The notes: generated by a model not told the origin, from the sequence alone. 64,000 bases of DNA from Suillus spraguei (GCA_016800925.1 JABCPU010000062.1:124001-188000); one strand, 5' to 3'. Positions 39,584 to 50,690 are shown, numbered from the stretch's first letter. Numbers and translations: made by a program.

Positions 39584-41407
39584 GTGCACACTTCCCCAAA
39601 GGTGCAAACTCATCTGGTTTTATCATCAGGATGCTCCATAAGGTTGATATAAATAATCTCCAGCTTCCTACTAGCTTATCTCCCTGCCCACATCTTTGGG
39701 ACATGTCTGCTTGCCAAGAATGAAACTGTCGCACTTGGGTGGTACAACAGAGAGATCAATGGGCATATCAGTAGCATTACCAGTGTAGGTGAGGTCATAA
39801 ATGGCATGGAAGTTGGTGTGTCCAAGTCAGTGGTGCCAGGACTGGAGTGTCAGCTTTTGGTGAGCCAGGTAAGCATGTTCATTGGACAGTTGTCCACTGG
39901 AAAGGGCATAGAGGCAATGTGATGTCAAAGTACCTGAGAGCATGCAAGTGCCACTGCAGGATTGAACCCAACAGGTGGTGGCATTAAAAGAAGCAATGCA
40001 GCAATGTGCAGTACACAGTGCAGAGATCAAGATGAGATGTACTGTGGCGGCAGGGATGAACAGGGCATTATTGAGGGTGATGTAAATGCCCTAAGCTAAG
40101 ACAAGGCACAGGGTGCCTACACCAATAGCCTGGATAGATGATCTGCCAACACCATTGACTACACGGGGAGGAATTGGACAGAGGCTAAAGAAGTCAGTCT
40201 CTTTATTGCTGATGTAAATAGATGCACCACTATCAAGGAAGAGAGGGATGATAGAGGGGTTCATGATGGTGAGCTGACATTGGTTGGGAGCCTTGTAGGT
40301 GATACCAGCAATGTCGAGAGGTTGCACGTGTGAGCACCAGTCAAGGCTGGTAGTAAAGGGGTCAACAGTGGCAATGAGGGTTGTGTATTCATCTTTCTCT
40401 GCCATAAATAATTCACAGATGAGCACTGGGGTGATGGTATCACTGGCAAGACCAGCAAACTCGGTTGAGGAAGCAGGAGGTTCCACAGGGTCTGGAGATG
40501 CAACATAAATCGCTTGGTGGATCTCGCTATCAAGCAGGTATGCATGGCCATTAGTGTCATAATGGAGACCACCAGGTTTTCCAGTAGCCACCGCAGGCTT
40601 AGAAGTGGAGGTCCTGCCTGTAGATGATTCCTTTGCTTCATGAGTGGCACATTTACATGTGAGGACGTCATCACACTTCCCCTCCATGACTTCTTCCTTC
40701 CAAAAACAGTCCTTGGTGGGGTGGCTTGTGTTGCCACAAGTACTACAGGTGGTGTACTCATGGGACTAAGCATTATGATTGCCTCTGCCAGTGGCAGCCA
40801 TTGCAACATCTCCATCCTTGGATTTTTCCAGTGTCAATGAATTGTTGCTCGATATCAAGGTGTGAGCGAATATTCGAAGGTCCATAAGATGTGGTGGAAG
40901 TACTAGTGGCAAGGGCATCTGCAATATAGTTATGGACATGAGGGAGGTCTTTTGCCATCACATTGAGCATCATAATAGTGAGAAAGTCCTCTTCTTTTAG
41001 TATACTGATGGCATATATGCACTGAACGAGTTCATTAAGTTGGGTACTGGTAGTGGAGAGACACTCATATCAGCAGTACCAAACTGCTAAGGCTTGTTGA
41101 ATTAATAAGATTTAACCGATGAGACTGACTTTCTCATGTCAAGACTTGAGGGCTTCCCAAGCAAGGTATGCATTGGTGTGTTCCCAAAGGAATTCATTTT
41201 CCTCAGGACTGGAATGAGTATGTAGAGCTGCAATGATGCACAAATTATTGAGGTCCCAGTGGCCCACACTAATGGGGTCCTGAGAAGGGTCAGGATGGGT
41301 GACAAGTCCTAGTATGTAGCCGCCTCCATTTTTCAAAAGAGGGTAGTTCTGCATATGATCAGACCAGACCCCCCAGTTATTCTTACTGCAGTCGAGAACT
41401 TCAATCT

Positions 41408-41903
41408 TGTTACAATTGTGCGTACCCCTATTCATTTCTCTGCTTATGTTATCATTTCCATTTTTAATCAGTTTAGCATACATGTATACTAAACCTCTGA
41501 CTCATGCATTTCAACATGCTTGTATGATACATGCCTTCCTTATTAGGATACACAGTTACATTCTCATGGTTACTTGGTCTGTGTGCACATATGATCCTAT
41601 TTAAGCACAGTGTATTATGCTTGTATTCCTTACTTTAATCTTACTGGGTTTTACCTGGAATCTCCTTTGCTAAAGACCTCCAATCTTTAGTCATCTGAAT
41701 TGTCTCTAAGTCTAAGCACTCCGTAGTTTTAGTCTCTATTCTATCTTGTCTCTGAGTTGTGACTCTTAGACTGAACCCTTGATCGTACTTGGAACTCTTC
41801 CTTGTACTTTCAGGCCTTGCTCTCTTTTGATCATTGTAGAACTTCCTAGCAGACCATCTGTGTCTTCTCACTGTCACTGGTGATGCCACCCCAGTTCATA
41901 ACA
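41408..41903 (+). mobile_element. Solo LTR of the Gypsy chromovirus family inside Copia gag, TSD AATCT
   Basis: A 496-bp LTR, plus orientation, beginning TGTTACAATTGTGCGTACCCC and ending CCAGTTCATAACA. AATCT is repeated directly on both sides (41403-41407 and 41904-41908). Removing the LTR and one AATCT rejoins the Copia gag frame (...SQTDLDK then IEVLDCSKNNW), which proves the insertion site. Confidence 0.92.
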
Positions 41904-42292
41904 AATCTTATCTAAGTCAGTTTGACTAAGAGTGATTGCCGAGACAGTGGCCTGTGGGGAGGACATAGTGGTAATGGTAGGTATGGCTGAACTGGTAGCT
42001 GGCAGGCTGAGTGTAGCACTTTTAGTGCCAGAGCTCTTAGAGCAAGTATGCACTGCTGATGACATGATGATTGACAGAAGGAAGATGTGATTGACAGTTT
42101 TTGTAGGTATATATATATGCATGCAGCAATTTGATGCTTCTTGTCCAAAAGGAGAGAGATTATGTGTTTAGGTTGCATCAAGAGAAGTTGTCATCATTAT
42201 TGGCGATCCTGGAGAATAATTATCTAGCAGGTTTGTTCCTAGTTAGCCTGCTGTCATCTAGTTGATTCTGCTCCTCATTTTATGAGAGAGCA

Positions 42293-42304
42293 GGGCTCAT
42301 AACC
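42293..42304 (-). other. Copia primer-binding site matching initiator tRNA-Met anticodon arm
   Basis: The minus strand reads GGTTATGAGCCC immediately after the LTR end AACA. The plus strand, CAGGGCTCATAACC (42291-42304), equals the anticodon stem-loop of eukaryotic initiator tRNA-Met. Drosophila copia and relatives prime from this internal region using a cut half-tRNA. The match is exact over at least 12 nt. Confidence 0.7.
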
Positions 42305-42639
42305 TGTTAAAGCTAGACACAGCATGAGTCCTCAGTCATGATGGAACAGATTAAATTGTAATGTACCTAGACACAGTGTGAGTCTAATATAAACAGTCTG
42401 TCAGTATCTAAGTACAGTTCAAACAAATAGTGGCTCACCCACAGTTGTTGACATGCACAAAACCTGTTTCATACATGATAATGATTGCATTTTAGTCTAC
42501 CACATTCCATACTACACCCCACAATTTTTCCTATAATTTTCTATACCTTTCTGAATCTTACAAGAATTTATTTGAGTATTTTCCGAGCCTACAATCATTT
42601 CTATGCACTTAACTGTTGAAAAATAATACTTATCCAACA
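42305..42639 (-). repeat. Putative Copia 5' LTR
   Basis: In minus orientation it begins TGTTGGATAAGTATTATTTTTC and ends AGCTTTAACA directly before the primer-binding site. Size about 335 bp. The second LTR is absent from the window, so the outer boundary is inferred from the TG...CA ends only. Confidence 0.5.
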
Positions 42640-42906
42640 TAGCTTTCCCATTATGTACAAGATTTCCCATGCCTTATGTTTTTCTTTTTTCAAACTTTAA
42701 CCTACTTATGCAATGTTTTGTGAAAACATCAAAACATTGTGATGTTGAAGAAATTGACATTTGAATAGTGCTGATGAAAGACAGAGTTATGTAATCAATC
42801 ATGTGATCAGTCATGTGACCAGCCTAAGGAGAGAATTCTATAGCATTCTGGAAGATTCCATAGATACAGTAGTTGACCTTAGTAATCAGTAGCACAGCCT
42901 TCATAG

Positions 42907-42973
42907 TGAGTCATAATGAGTCATAGCCAAGCACAGCCATGCTTGGTGAGTCATACTGAGTCACTATGAGTCA
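42907..42973 (+). promoter_or_regulatory. Cluster of five TGAGTCA bZIP (Gcn4/AP-1-type) sites
   Basis: TGAGTCA begins at 42907, 42917, 42947, 42957 and 42967, all spaced by multiples of 10 bp, about one helical turn. The cluster lies some 50-110 bp upstream of the TATA at about 43013 inside the outermost LTR, the position expected for an upstream activating region. Fungal Gcn4-like bZIP factors bind this palindrome under amino-acid starvation. The function is inferred. Confidence 0.5.
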
Positions 42974-43676
42974 TTTTTCCTTGTATGGTAGTATGTACAG
43001 CCACCTTGAGAATAGTATATAAGGAGCCCATTTTCCCCCACTGAAAAAAGAGCTATTGTTAGCGACCTAGCCAGGCGCTAAGAATCTTGAGTGGTATCTG
43101 CGACGGGAGCTCTATAAAGAGCAGTGGTCCATGCATATCGGTCTCCTAGCGCAAAGTGCACTAGTTGCATTGGTCGGAGGTGGGCGCCGTGCACTGTCTC
43201 ACAACCTACATCACGGAGACGAGGTTCTTGACATTGATCAAAGATGTAGAAGTGATGAGCTTCTACAAAGTTCGAGTAGTGACAATAAGCTTATGAAAAG
43301 CTTATTGGAGGAAGTTCAGGGTCGAAGATCAAGTAGATTCAAGTTAAAGAAGTACAAAGGCTATCTGTGCGTACTTATAGGTAAATTGAAGCGGAGCATG
43401 AATACATAAGTATTGCTGGATTAAGTATGAGGTCAGATAGCCAATAGAAGGACGCATGCTCGTGAATGAGTCAGAGGCGTATGAACCAATGAAAGTGCAC
43501 ACATGCAAAAGGGAGTCATAGGTGCAGAGCCAAAGGTATAAAGGGTATGTGTTACGAACTGGGGTAGCGTCACCAGCGACAGTGAAATGACACAGACGGT
43601 CTGCTGGGAGGTTCTTACAATGTCTAGAAGTAGACAAGGTGAAAGTACAAGGAACTCGTTCCGAGTATGATCAAGG

Positions 43677-44151
43677 TGTTACAATCGTACGTGCCCCTAT
43701 TCATTTTCTTACTTCATTTACCATGTATATTACATAACATAACTCTGACTCATATGCTCAACGCATCTGTACTATAGTTGCCTTCCTTCTTTGGATACGC
43801 ACTTACATTCTCACGCCTCTCTTGGTCTGTGCGCACATACTGGCCTATTTAAGCACAGTGTACTTGTAGTAGATTCCCTACTTTAATCTTACTGGGTTTT
43901 ACCTGGAATCTCCTTCGCTTAGGTCTCCAACCTAAGTCGTCTTGAATCGTCTCTAAGTCTAAGCACTCCTTAGCCTTAGTCTCTATTCTCGCGGATACCT
44001 CTTCGACTTGTCTTAGAGGCTGAACCCTTGATCGTACTTGGAACACGTTCCTTGTACTTTCACCTTGTCTTCTTTTAGACATTGAAAGAACTCCCAGCAG
44101 ACCGTCTGTGTTATTTCACTGTCGCTGGTGACGCCACCCCAGTTCGTAACA
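43677..44151 (+). repeat. 5' LTR of element 1
   Basis: 475 bp, TGTTACAATCGTACGTGCCCC at the start and CCCCAGTTCGTAACA at the end. Contains a TATA-like TATTTAAG at 43846-43853 and the predicted RNA start region around 43880. Confidence 0.95.
43846..43853 (+). promoter_or_regulatory. TATA-like promoter element of the element-1 LTR
   Basis: TATTTAAG, conserved in the other LTR copies. The sequence ACTTTAATCTT (43880-43890), which pairs with the primer-binding site, begins 34 bp downstream, where transcription is expected to start. Confidence 0.5.
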
Positions 44152-44152
44152 A

Positions 44153-44163
44153 AAGATTAAAGT
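44153..44163 (+). other. Self-priming primer-binding site (Tf1 type)
   Basis: AAGATTAAAGT, one base after the LTR end, is the exact reverse complement of ACTTTAATCTT at 43880-43890 within the same LTR. Tf1 of fission yeast primes minus-strand synthesis with the folded-back first 11 nt of its own RNA. The same 11-nt pair is kept in element 2 (minus strand, next to 58231). No standard tRNA 3'-end match is visible here. Confidence 0.7.
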
Positions 44164-44330
44164 CTATTTTGATCGTCGACTATCCAGTCTTCGACCCTGA
44201 ACCCTGATCGCTTAGATCAGCAGACTAGCGTACGCGTACGCTGAGCAGATTGTCAAGAAAGCCCTAACGGACAGCAAGACAGCGCGTGTAGGCACCGAGA
44301 AAGTATAACTCACCAGAAGAATCATCAACC

Positions 44331-45166
44331 ATGACGACCAAAGACTTCGAATACAAGATCGGTCAACCGATTGGTTTTGATGGAGATCGCGATAACTCTC
44401 GGAGTTTATCCAGTCGTGCAACTTGCACTTTGACATCAATGAAAAGCTTTATACCACCGACAAGCAGAAGATCATCTACATAACATCCTTCATGACCGAG
44501 AAGAATGCCAAGTCATGGAAGGAACAATTCCTTGAACACGCCCAATCTACTGACACTTCGGGACAAAAAGTTGGTTATGGGACGATGGTGGATTTTATGA
44601 AGAGCTTCAAAGAAGCCTTCGAACCAGTGGATACCAGGATGACTGCACTTACACGCCTCAGAGATCTCAAACAAGGAACCGGAGATCTCCACACTTACGT
44701 CGCTGATTTCGAGGCACTTGCAGCCAAGGCTCAAATCACCGATAACGCAACGAAGATCCAGTTCTTCCAAGACGGCCTTAACTGGGGTATCCTCACAAAG
44801 CTTTTCAATACGGGAGATGTCTCCGAAATATTCAGAGATGTTGTGTTGCAATGCGTTGCTATTGACAACGCCCATCATCGGCTTAACGCCATGAGGACAC
44901 GTCATGTTCCACAACAGAAGAAGAAGAACTACGGGAATGCACGGTATATTCCGAACCGTGATTCCAACGCAATGGTCGTAGACCGAATCTCCGATATGGA
45001 GAGATCCGAATGCATGAAGAAAGGGCAGTGCTTCGGATGCAGAAAGACAGGACATCGTATCCACAACTGTCCTGATAGAAAGAAGAAGACTCCACTCAGA
45101 CAAACTGAAGTCAAAGGAGAAGAAGAAGATGAAGAAACCGTGCGACGGATTGTTGAGGATTTTTGA
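44331..45166 (+). pseudogene. Element 1 gag (one-base gap near 44402)
   Basis: Starts MTTKDFEYKIGQPIGFDGDRDNSR; next to element 2 a C is missing in CTCTCG-GAG, so the rest is in another frame (from about 44403 to the stop at 45164-45166). The remainder contains the retrotransposon capsid-like block (SFMTEKNAKSWKEQFL, FMKSFKEAFEP) and a single zinc knuckle CFGCRKTGHRIHNC before a basic, Glu-rich C-terminus. Gag forms the virus-like particle and packages the RNA. It ends at GATTTTTGA, overlapping pol, which lies in the -1 frame. Confidence 0.85.
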
Positions 45167-48100
45167 CTTGGAGAAACAAAGATTCGACGTATGTTTCTCC
45201 CAATGTATTACTAAGACTTGTACGCGCTGTAGGTGAAAGAAAAGAACTTCGTGTCCCTATCACCCTCCACTCGCGTACTCGCTTAAAATCCGTCGACACC
45301 ACCGCTGTTATCGATTCAGGAGCAGCAGGCACATTCATCTCAGAAGAGTTTGTGAAACTCCATCAAATCACACGACGAAAACTCAAGGAACCATTTCGAG
45401 TTACAACGGCAGATGGAACTCTCATAAAAGGAGGACCAATCACGCATTACTGCCTCCTAGTGGTCAAGATTGACGACCGAACCATGTATGGAAAATTCAA
45501 TATCACCAAACTAGGAAGGAGAGATCAAATCCTTCTTGGAATTCCTTGGTTACGAGCAATGAACCCAATTATAGATTGGGCTGCTGAAACACTTGTCCTT
45601 TCACGGACAGAGAAATCAGATGAGATCGAAATCGATCTGGATAAAGACCGAGAGAAGAATGGGTTGCCCCGACTATTCAAACATTATACTAGATGGCAAC
45701 ATTCCCGTCTTCCAAAACCTTTCATCGCTTCCCCTATCGATGCTCCCGAGAACCCGGAGCCGGAAGTACGAATGCCACGTACTATCGAACCTACTCCACG
45801 TGTACAACTGCCACGAGCAGTATCACCGATCCCTCGCGCAGAGAAGCGCAAGAATGAATCCGAACCCGACCATCGGGTCGGACAAGAACCTGTTGAGCAG
45901 CGACCAATAGAGGAACAGAAACATGGAAAAAGGAAAACCGAAGAAGAACTCCCAGGGCGAAGTACTAACGTACCGAAATTATCCAAGTTCTTCGTTCCCC
46001 CGAAAACCCTCCCAGCTTCAATAGAAGAAATCCCTGATAAAGAAGAACTAGTGCCCTCGTTGATCCCAACCGAGGATGATGACCAATTCGATACCATGAA
46101 TGATGTCTGGCATGCGCCGGAAGTACGCGAAATTTCCTCTTACGAGCTCGGAGATGGTGAATTTCTTGTGGAATACGACATTGATGGAGTTAGCATGAGG
46201 ATTATAGAAGAAGTCTCCATGGATACACCTTTGACATGTGATGGAACTTCTCACCTCGAACAATCCTCTCTCTACTCCGCAATTCCCCCTCCGAAATATA
46301 GTAACAAAGCTCAGGAATTCGCTACGGACGAGAAGGAAAAGAAAAAGAAATCCTTCGAAGAATTGGTCCCGGATTATTTGCACGACTTTGCAGACGTCTT
46401 TGCTAAAGACGGATTAAACAAACTACCCCCCGAACGCCCTGGTATTGATCATCGAATTGACACCAAACCTGGTTTTATTCCCCGCACGTCTAAGGTCTAC
46501 CCGCTATCGGAAAAAGAACGCGCTGCTGTCAAAACGTTTATCGACGAAAACGTTACGAAAGGTTTTATCTCAGAATCGAAGTCACCTCAAGCTAGTGGCT
46601 TCTTCTTTGTGGGAAAGAAGAGCGGAGAACTGCGTCCCTGTCAAGACTACCGTTACATCAATGACTGGACAGTCAAGAACGCATACCCGCTTCCGCTCCC
46701 TATTTCCCTTGTCGCACGCCTTCATACCGCGCCAGTTTTACGAAAATGGATATTCGATCCGGTTATAACAACATTCGCATCCATCCTGATGATAGATGGA
46801 AAGCTGCTTTTACCACGGAATTTGGCCTCTTTGAACCGAACGTCATGTTCTTTGGCCTCTGCAATTCTCCAGCAACTTTTCAAGCATACATGAATCGCAC
46901 CTTTCAACAAGAAATCAATGAAGGATGGATGGTTATCTATATGGACGATATCCTGATTTTCTCTACGACAATGGCAGAACATCGTGAACGGACCAGACGA
47001 GTGTTGATGAAAATACGACAAGAACACCTGTTCCTGAAACCGGAGAAATGCACCTTCGATGCAGAAGAAGTGGAATACCTCGGAATGATAATTCGCCCCG
47101 GACAAGTTGCTATGGACACCGCCAAGACCAAAGGAATCTCCGAATGGCCAATCCCGAAATCTGTAAAAGATGTTCGGTCATTCCTCGGTTTTTGCAACTT
47201 CTACCGAACATTCATTTCCCACTACTCTGACATTGCCAGACCCCTTATCGATTTGACAAAAAAAGATAAGGCCTTTGAATGGTCAACCGAATGTATGGAC
47301 ACCTTTGAAGAACTGAAACGACGCTTCACATCCCAACCGGTACTCCGTAATCCTGATCCTTCCCGACAATTTGCTATTGCTACCGATGCTTCGCTCGTAG
47401 CAACCGGTGGAGTTCTCCTACAAACTGATGAAAATGGTGTTTATCACCCATGTGCATATCTCTCACAGTCTTTGAACCCCGCGGAACGCAATTACCAGAT
47501 CTTTGATCGGGAACTCCTCGCCGTGATCCGGGCATTGAACGAATGGCGTCATTATCTCGAAGGAAACCCACACCCCGTCCTGATATTCACCGACCATAAG
47601 AACCTTCTGTACTTTAGAAGTGCACAGAAGCTTACCCGCCGCCAAGCACGTTGGCAATTAATTCTGTCTATTTATGACATAGAACTGCATCACGTTGCAG
47701 GTACTAAATTAGCAGTACCTGATGCACTTTCCCGCCGGCCCGACTATGATTCCGGCAAAGACGATAACGAAGACCAGACCCTCCTCCCTGATGCTCTATT
47801 CGTTCGTCTTATTGACACTGACTTGAAGGACGTACTGTCCTCCTCTGACCCCCTCGACGATCCTGTCTTCAAGACAGCGTCTGATGCCCTCGATGGCGTG
47901 TGCCTTCCCCCTATGAAGTCGGCACTTTCCGATTGGAAGATTGAGGAGAACGTCCTCTATTTTAAGAACCGCGCCTATATCCCGCCGGCGCATCGTTCCG
48001 CTATCCTGACTAGATATCATGATCATCCTACCGCGGGACACCCCGGTCGATTCAAAACTGAAGAACTCATAAAACGAGAAACCTGGTGGCCTGCAATGGG

Positions 48101-49261
48101 CTCTTATATTCGGAAATACGTTGAGGGTTGCGCCCTTTGTCAGCAAATGAAAGCGGATACTCATCCCGTTCGACCTCCGCTCGCGCCTATTCCTTCATCG
48201 GCTGTTCGCCCGTTCTCCCAGGTCTCCGTTGATCTTATCACCGACCTCCCCATCTCTGGAGGCTTTGACAGTATCATGGTCGTGGTAGACCATGGCCTTA
48301 CGAAGGGGGTAATCATTATCCCTTGTTTGAAAACTATCACGTCAGAAGGTGTGGCCAAACTATTTTTAAAACATGTTTACCGACGATTTGGACTCCATGA
48401 CAAAGTCATCTCGGATCGAGGACCGCAATTCCTATCTCGCTTCTCAAAGGAACTTGCCCGACTTCTTGACTACGTCATCGCTCCATCTACGGCCTACCAC
48501 CCCCAGACTGATGGCCAAACTGAAAGGCTAAATCAAGAACTTGAGACATACCTTCGTATCTACTGCCGTAACAACCCCGAAGATTGGGTAGAACACCTTC
48601 CAATCGCCGAATTCGTCCACAACCACCGAAAACATGATGCAAGAAATGCATCACCCTTCTACCTAATGATGGGATACGAACCACGTGCTATACCTCACCT
48701 AATCCCTGATTCATCCGTCCCTGCAGCAGAAGATCGAGTACGATCTCTGCAGAAGATAAGAGAAGAAGCAATCGCCTGTCATAACATTGCAATGCAGACA
48801 ATGGCCGAACGATCCCGAGGAGATGAGTACATCCGTGGAAGATCGGAGATAAGGTTTGGCTATCTGCCGCTAATCTTAGACTTAAACTCCCATCAAGGAA
48901 ACTGGCACCGAAACGATACGGACCTTTCCCGATCATCGATGTCTTATCACCTATCACGTTCACACTCAAGCTTCCTCCGCAGTGGAAGATCCATCCCACG
49001 TTCCATGCTTCTGTCTTATCATCCTATCGCGAAACCGACGTGCACGGTCCGAACTTCCCCGAACCACCACCTGACATCATCGAAGAAGAAGAAGAATATG
49101 AAATTGAAGCGATCCTTTCTCACAAAGGAACCGGCAATCGCCGACGTTATCTTGTTTCGTGGAAAGGATACTCATCAGGAGATAACGAATGGCTCCCAGA
49201 AAAGAACTTGAAGAACTCCGCTCGAATCTTGAATGCTTATAAGAAGCAACACGCCCTCTGA
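45163..49261 (+). pseudogene. Element 1 pol: protease, reverse transcriptase, RNase H, integrase, chromodomain (two frame breaks)
   Basis: Protease AVIDSGAAGTFISEEF (about 45307-45355), a long linker, and reverse transcriptase with YMDDIL (about 46940-46957). RNase H has [10 protein letters not shown] and DRELLAVIRAL. Integrase has the zinc HHCC region (HDHPTAGHPGR...CALCQQMK) and catalytic core motifs [17 protein letters not shown] and TDGQTERLNQELE. A chromodomain closes the protein (YEIEAILSHK...RRRYLVSWKGYSSGDNEWLP, about 49096-49200) and would direct integration to marked chromatin. Element 2 shows where single bases are missing: before MDIRSGYNNI (about 46735) and at TACATCCG-TGG (about 48832). 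Without these breaks pol would be one frame. Confidence 0.92.
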
Positions 49262-49316
49262 TTATCCTTCAGTCAAATCAACTCGTGTCAAACACCTGAT
49301 TAACTACCATTTCGAA

Positions 49317-50003
49317 ATGTCTTTCCCCACTACCTACATCACACCCGTTATTGCTGCCACCAATGACTCCGACTCTGAAACTGAACGATACGGAACCCTC
49401 ACCGCTGAAATTAACAACTCCTCTTATGTCGAAGCCGCCATTCTCTGCGAGGGACATGCCCTCGAAATCGAAAGAATCCTCACTGAAAGAGGCGCCTTCC
49501 CGGCCCTCCTCATCGTCAACATTATTCGTACTGCAGCCCTCATTGAAGCCACTGCCAAAGAAACAACGGAAATTACTCTCCGTCACCGCTTCATTCATCT
49601 TCAAAAACGCATTCGTGCTTACGCTATGTTGCTGCTTCCCGATTCCTTTAAGAATGATGTTGAAGAAGCTATTCACATCGTTGCCGAACGTCGAGCAGGT
49701 GTTGCTCGACCTCCCTCTCCGCAGGAAGATACGCCACTTCCTATCCCAGCACCCTCTTCTTCACGCGCTTATTCTAGTCTTGATGCCTTTACTGGCTTAT
49801 ACACTGCTGTCCAAGAAATCGGACGACTTACAAACGAAGTCGTCGAAACCATTCAACAGTCAGTCACGGAAACAAGAGCAGCTAGAAACCTAGTGGAGGA
49901 AGCTATTACTGATTTACAGCAGACGCAAAATGATCTTGCCTCCCCACGAACTCCATCTCCAATTCAACGACCAACTTCACCGCCCCCTATTACACTCTTA
50001 TGA
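49317..50003 (+). CDS. Element 1 accessory ORF3 (coiled-coil protein downstream of the chromodomain)
   Basis: 228 intact codons starting MSFPTTYITPVIAATND, after a 55-bp gap from pol. The N-terminal half has a helical block (CEGHALEIERILTERGAFPA; RFIHLQKRIRAYAML). A Pro/Ser-rich linker leads to a long amphipathic helix (LYTAVQEIGRLTNEVVETIQ...EEAITDLQQTQNDL) likely to form a coiled coil, then a Pro-rich end. Not part of standard gag-pol. Element 2 has a homologous region at 52437-53119, so it belongs to the family. Function unknown; a Gag-like structural or RNA-chaperone partner of ORF4 is one possibility. Confidence 0.6.
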   Translation: MSFPTTYITPVIAATNDSDSETERYGTLTAEINNSSYVEAAILCEGHALEIERILTERGAFPALLIVNIIRTAALIEATAKETTEITLRHRFIHLQKRIRAYAMLLLPDSFKNDVEEAIHIVAERRAGVARPPSPQEDTPLPIPAPSSSRAYSSLDAFTGLYTAVQEIGRLTNEVVETIQQSVTETRAARNLVEEAITDLQQTQNDLASPRTPSPIQRPTSPPPITLL

Positions 50004-50690
50004 CCACCCCGCATGGCTGTATGAACCATGCACAGAAGACCAGTTTGAAGCCGCAAACTGCTAGGTATCTCTGCCACTGAATTGGTAACACTAGGTCCTC
50101 GACTCCGCGACCTCCACATACATCCTCCTATGTCTATCCCATCGTCATTCGGTCCTATGGATCCCGTTTCACCGGTCTTAGTAAAAGACTTCGGTATCAC
50201 TTCTCCCTCTTCATCCACTGAACTCCTTGCGGCTGCCGAACGAGACGTTACTCCGGATCTCCCCATGTCAGCATACACGTTGTCTACCGCTCAGCAAGCG
50301 CAACTTAAGCGGGCTAACACCCTTGCCTTAAAACGAATGACGAAGAAAAAGGGAAAGAAGCGCGCCAGATCCACTAGTCCCACGCCTATCATTACTCCGT
50401 CTCCCTTACGCAAAGTCTCTTCTAACCCTGACGAGAACATGAAATGCCGCGTTGTGGATTACTAGGACATCGTCAAAAGAACTGTGCGAATATCAGTGCA
50501 AGGTTTGCAGATACTGGTCGCCCACTCATTTGTCCCTCTACTGCCCTAACCGAGTCGGGCCTCCTCCCTTCGAGTTAACTTGGAAAGATGAGGGTTTTAC
50601 GACGCACTTCGTGCTTGGGAAAAGCAACTTGACGACGAACGTATTCAAGCAGAGAAAAGAAGGATTCTAAACGACGCGCTGGTTTGGAGG
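50004..50690 (+). pseudogene. Element 1 accessory ORF4 (zinc-knuckle protein), frame broken
   Basis: Right after the ORF3 stop. Coding sense runs DHPAWLYEPCTEDQFEAA, then (another frame) GPRLRDLHIHPPMSIPSSFG, LALKRMTKKKGKKRARS (basic, nuclear-signal-like), then CCHC-type residues around 50440-50540 (GHRQKNC; CKVCRYWSPTHLSLYC). One base is missing at ATGCCGC-GTTGTGG compared with element 2, which destroys the first knuckle's frame. The frame change between the DHPAW part and the LGISATEL part occurs at the same place in both elements, so it may be spliced or programmed. Confidence 0.55.

Larger units (their letters stand above)
39584..42639 (-). mobile_element. Truncated Ty1/Copia retrotransposon (5' LTR, gag, protease, start of integrase)
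   Basis: On the minus strand: 5' LTR (42639-42305), primer-binding site (42304-42293), then coding sequence from an ATG at about 42064. The gag part has the UBN2-like phrase CSKNNWGVWSDHMQ, then a single CCHC knuckle (CSTCGNTSHPTKDC). The protease motif LFLDSGASIYISN and a gag-pre-integrase block (WLGHTNFHAIYDL, later CDSFILGKQT) lead into a short integrase start (KLEIIYINLMEHPDDKTR). Coding sense fades there and the element ends against the solo LTR at 39583. Reverse transcriptase and the 3' LTR are missing. Several frames are needed, so it is dead. A Gypsy solo LTR (41408-41903) interrupts gag. Confidence 0.75.

Noticed and set aside
42901..42975. Regularly spaced TGAGTCAT units as a CRISPR-like array
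   Set aside because: Units are 7-8 bp at 10-bp spacing without spacers, in a fungal LTR; transcription-factor sites fit better.
43131..43409. 92-codon open frame MHIGLLAQSALVALVGG...
   Set aside because: It lies wholly inside the solo LTR 43056-43549, without similarity to any protein I know; LTR sequence, not a gene.
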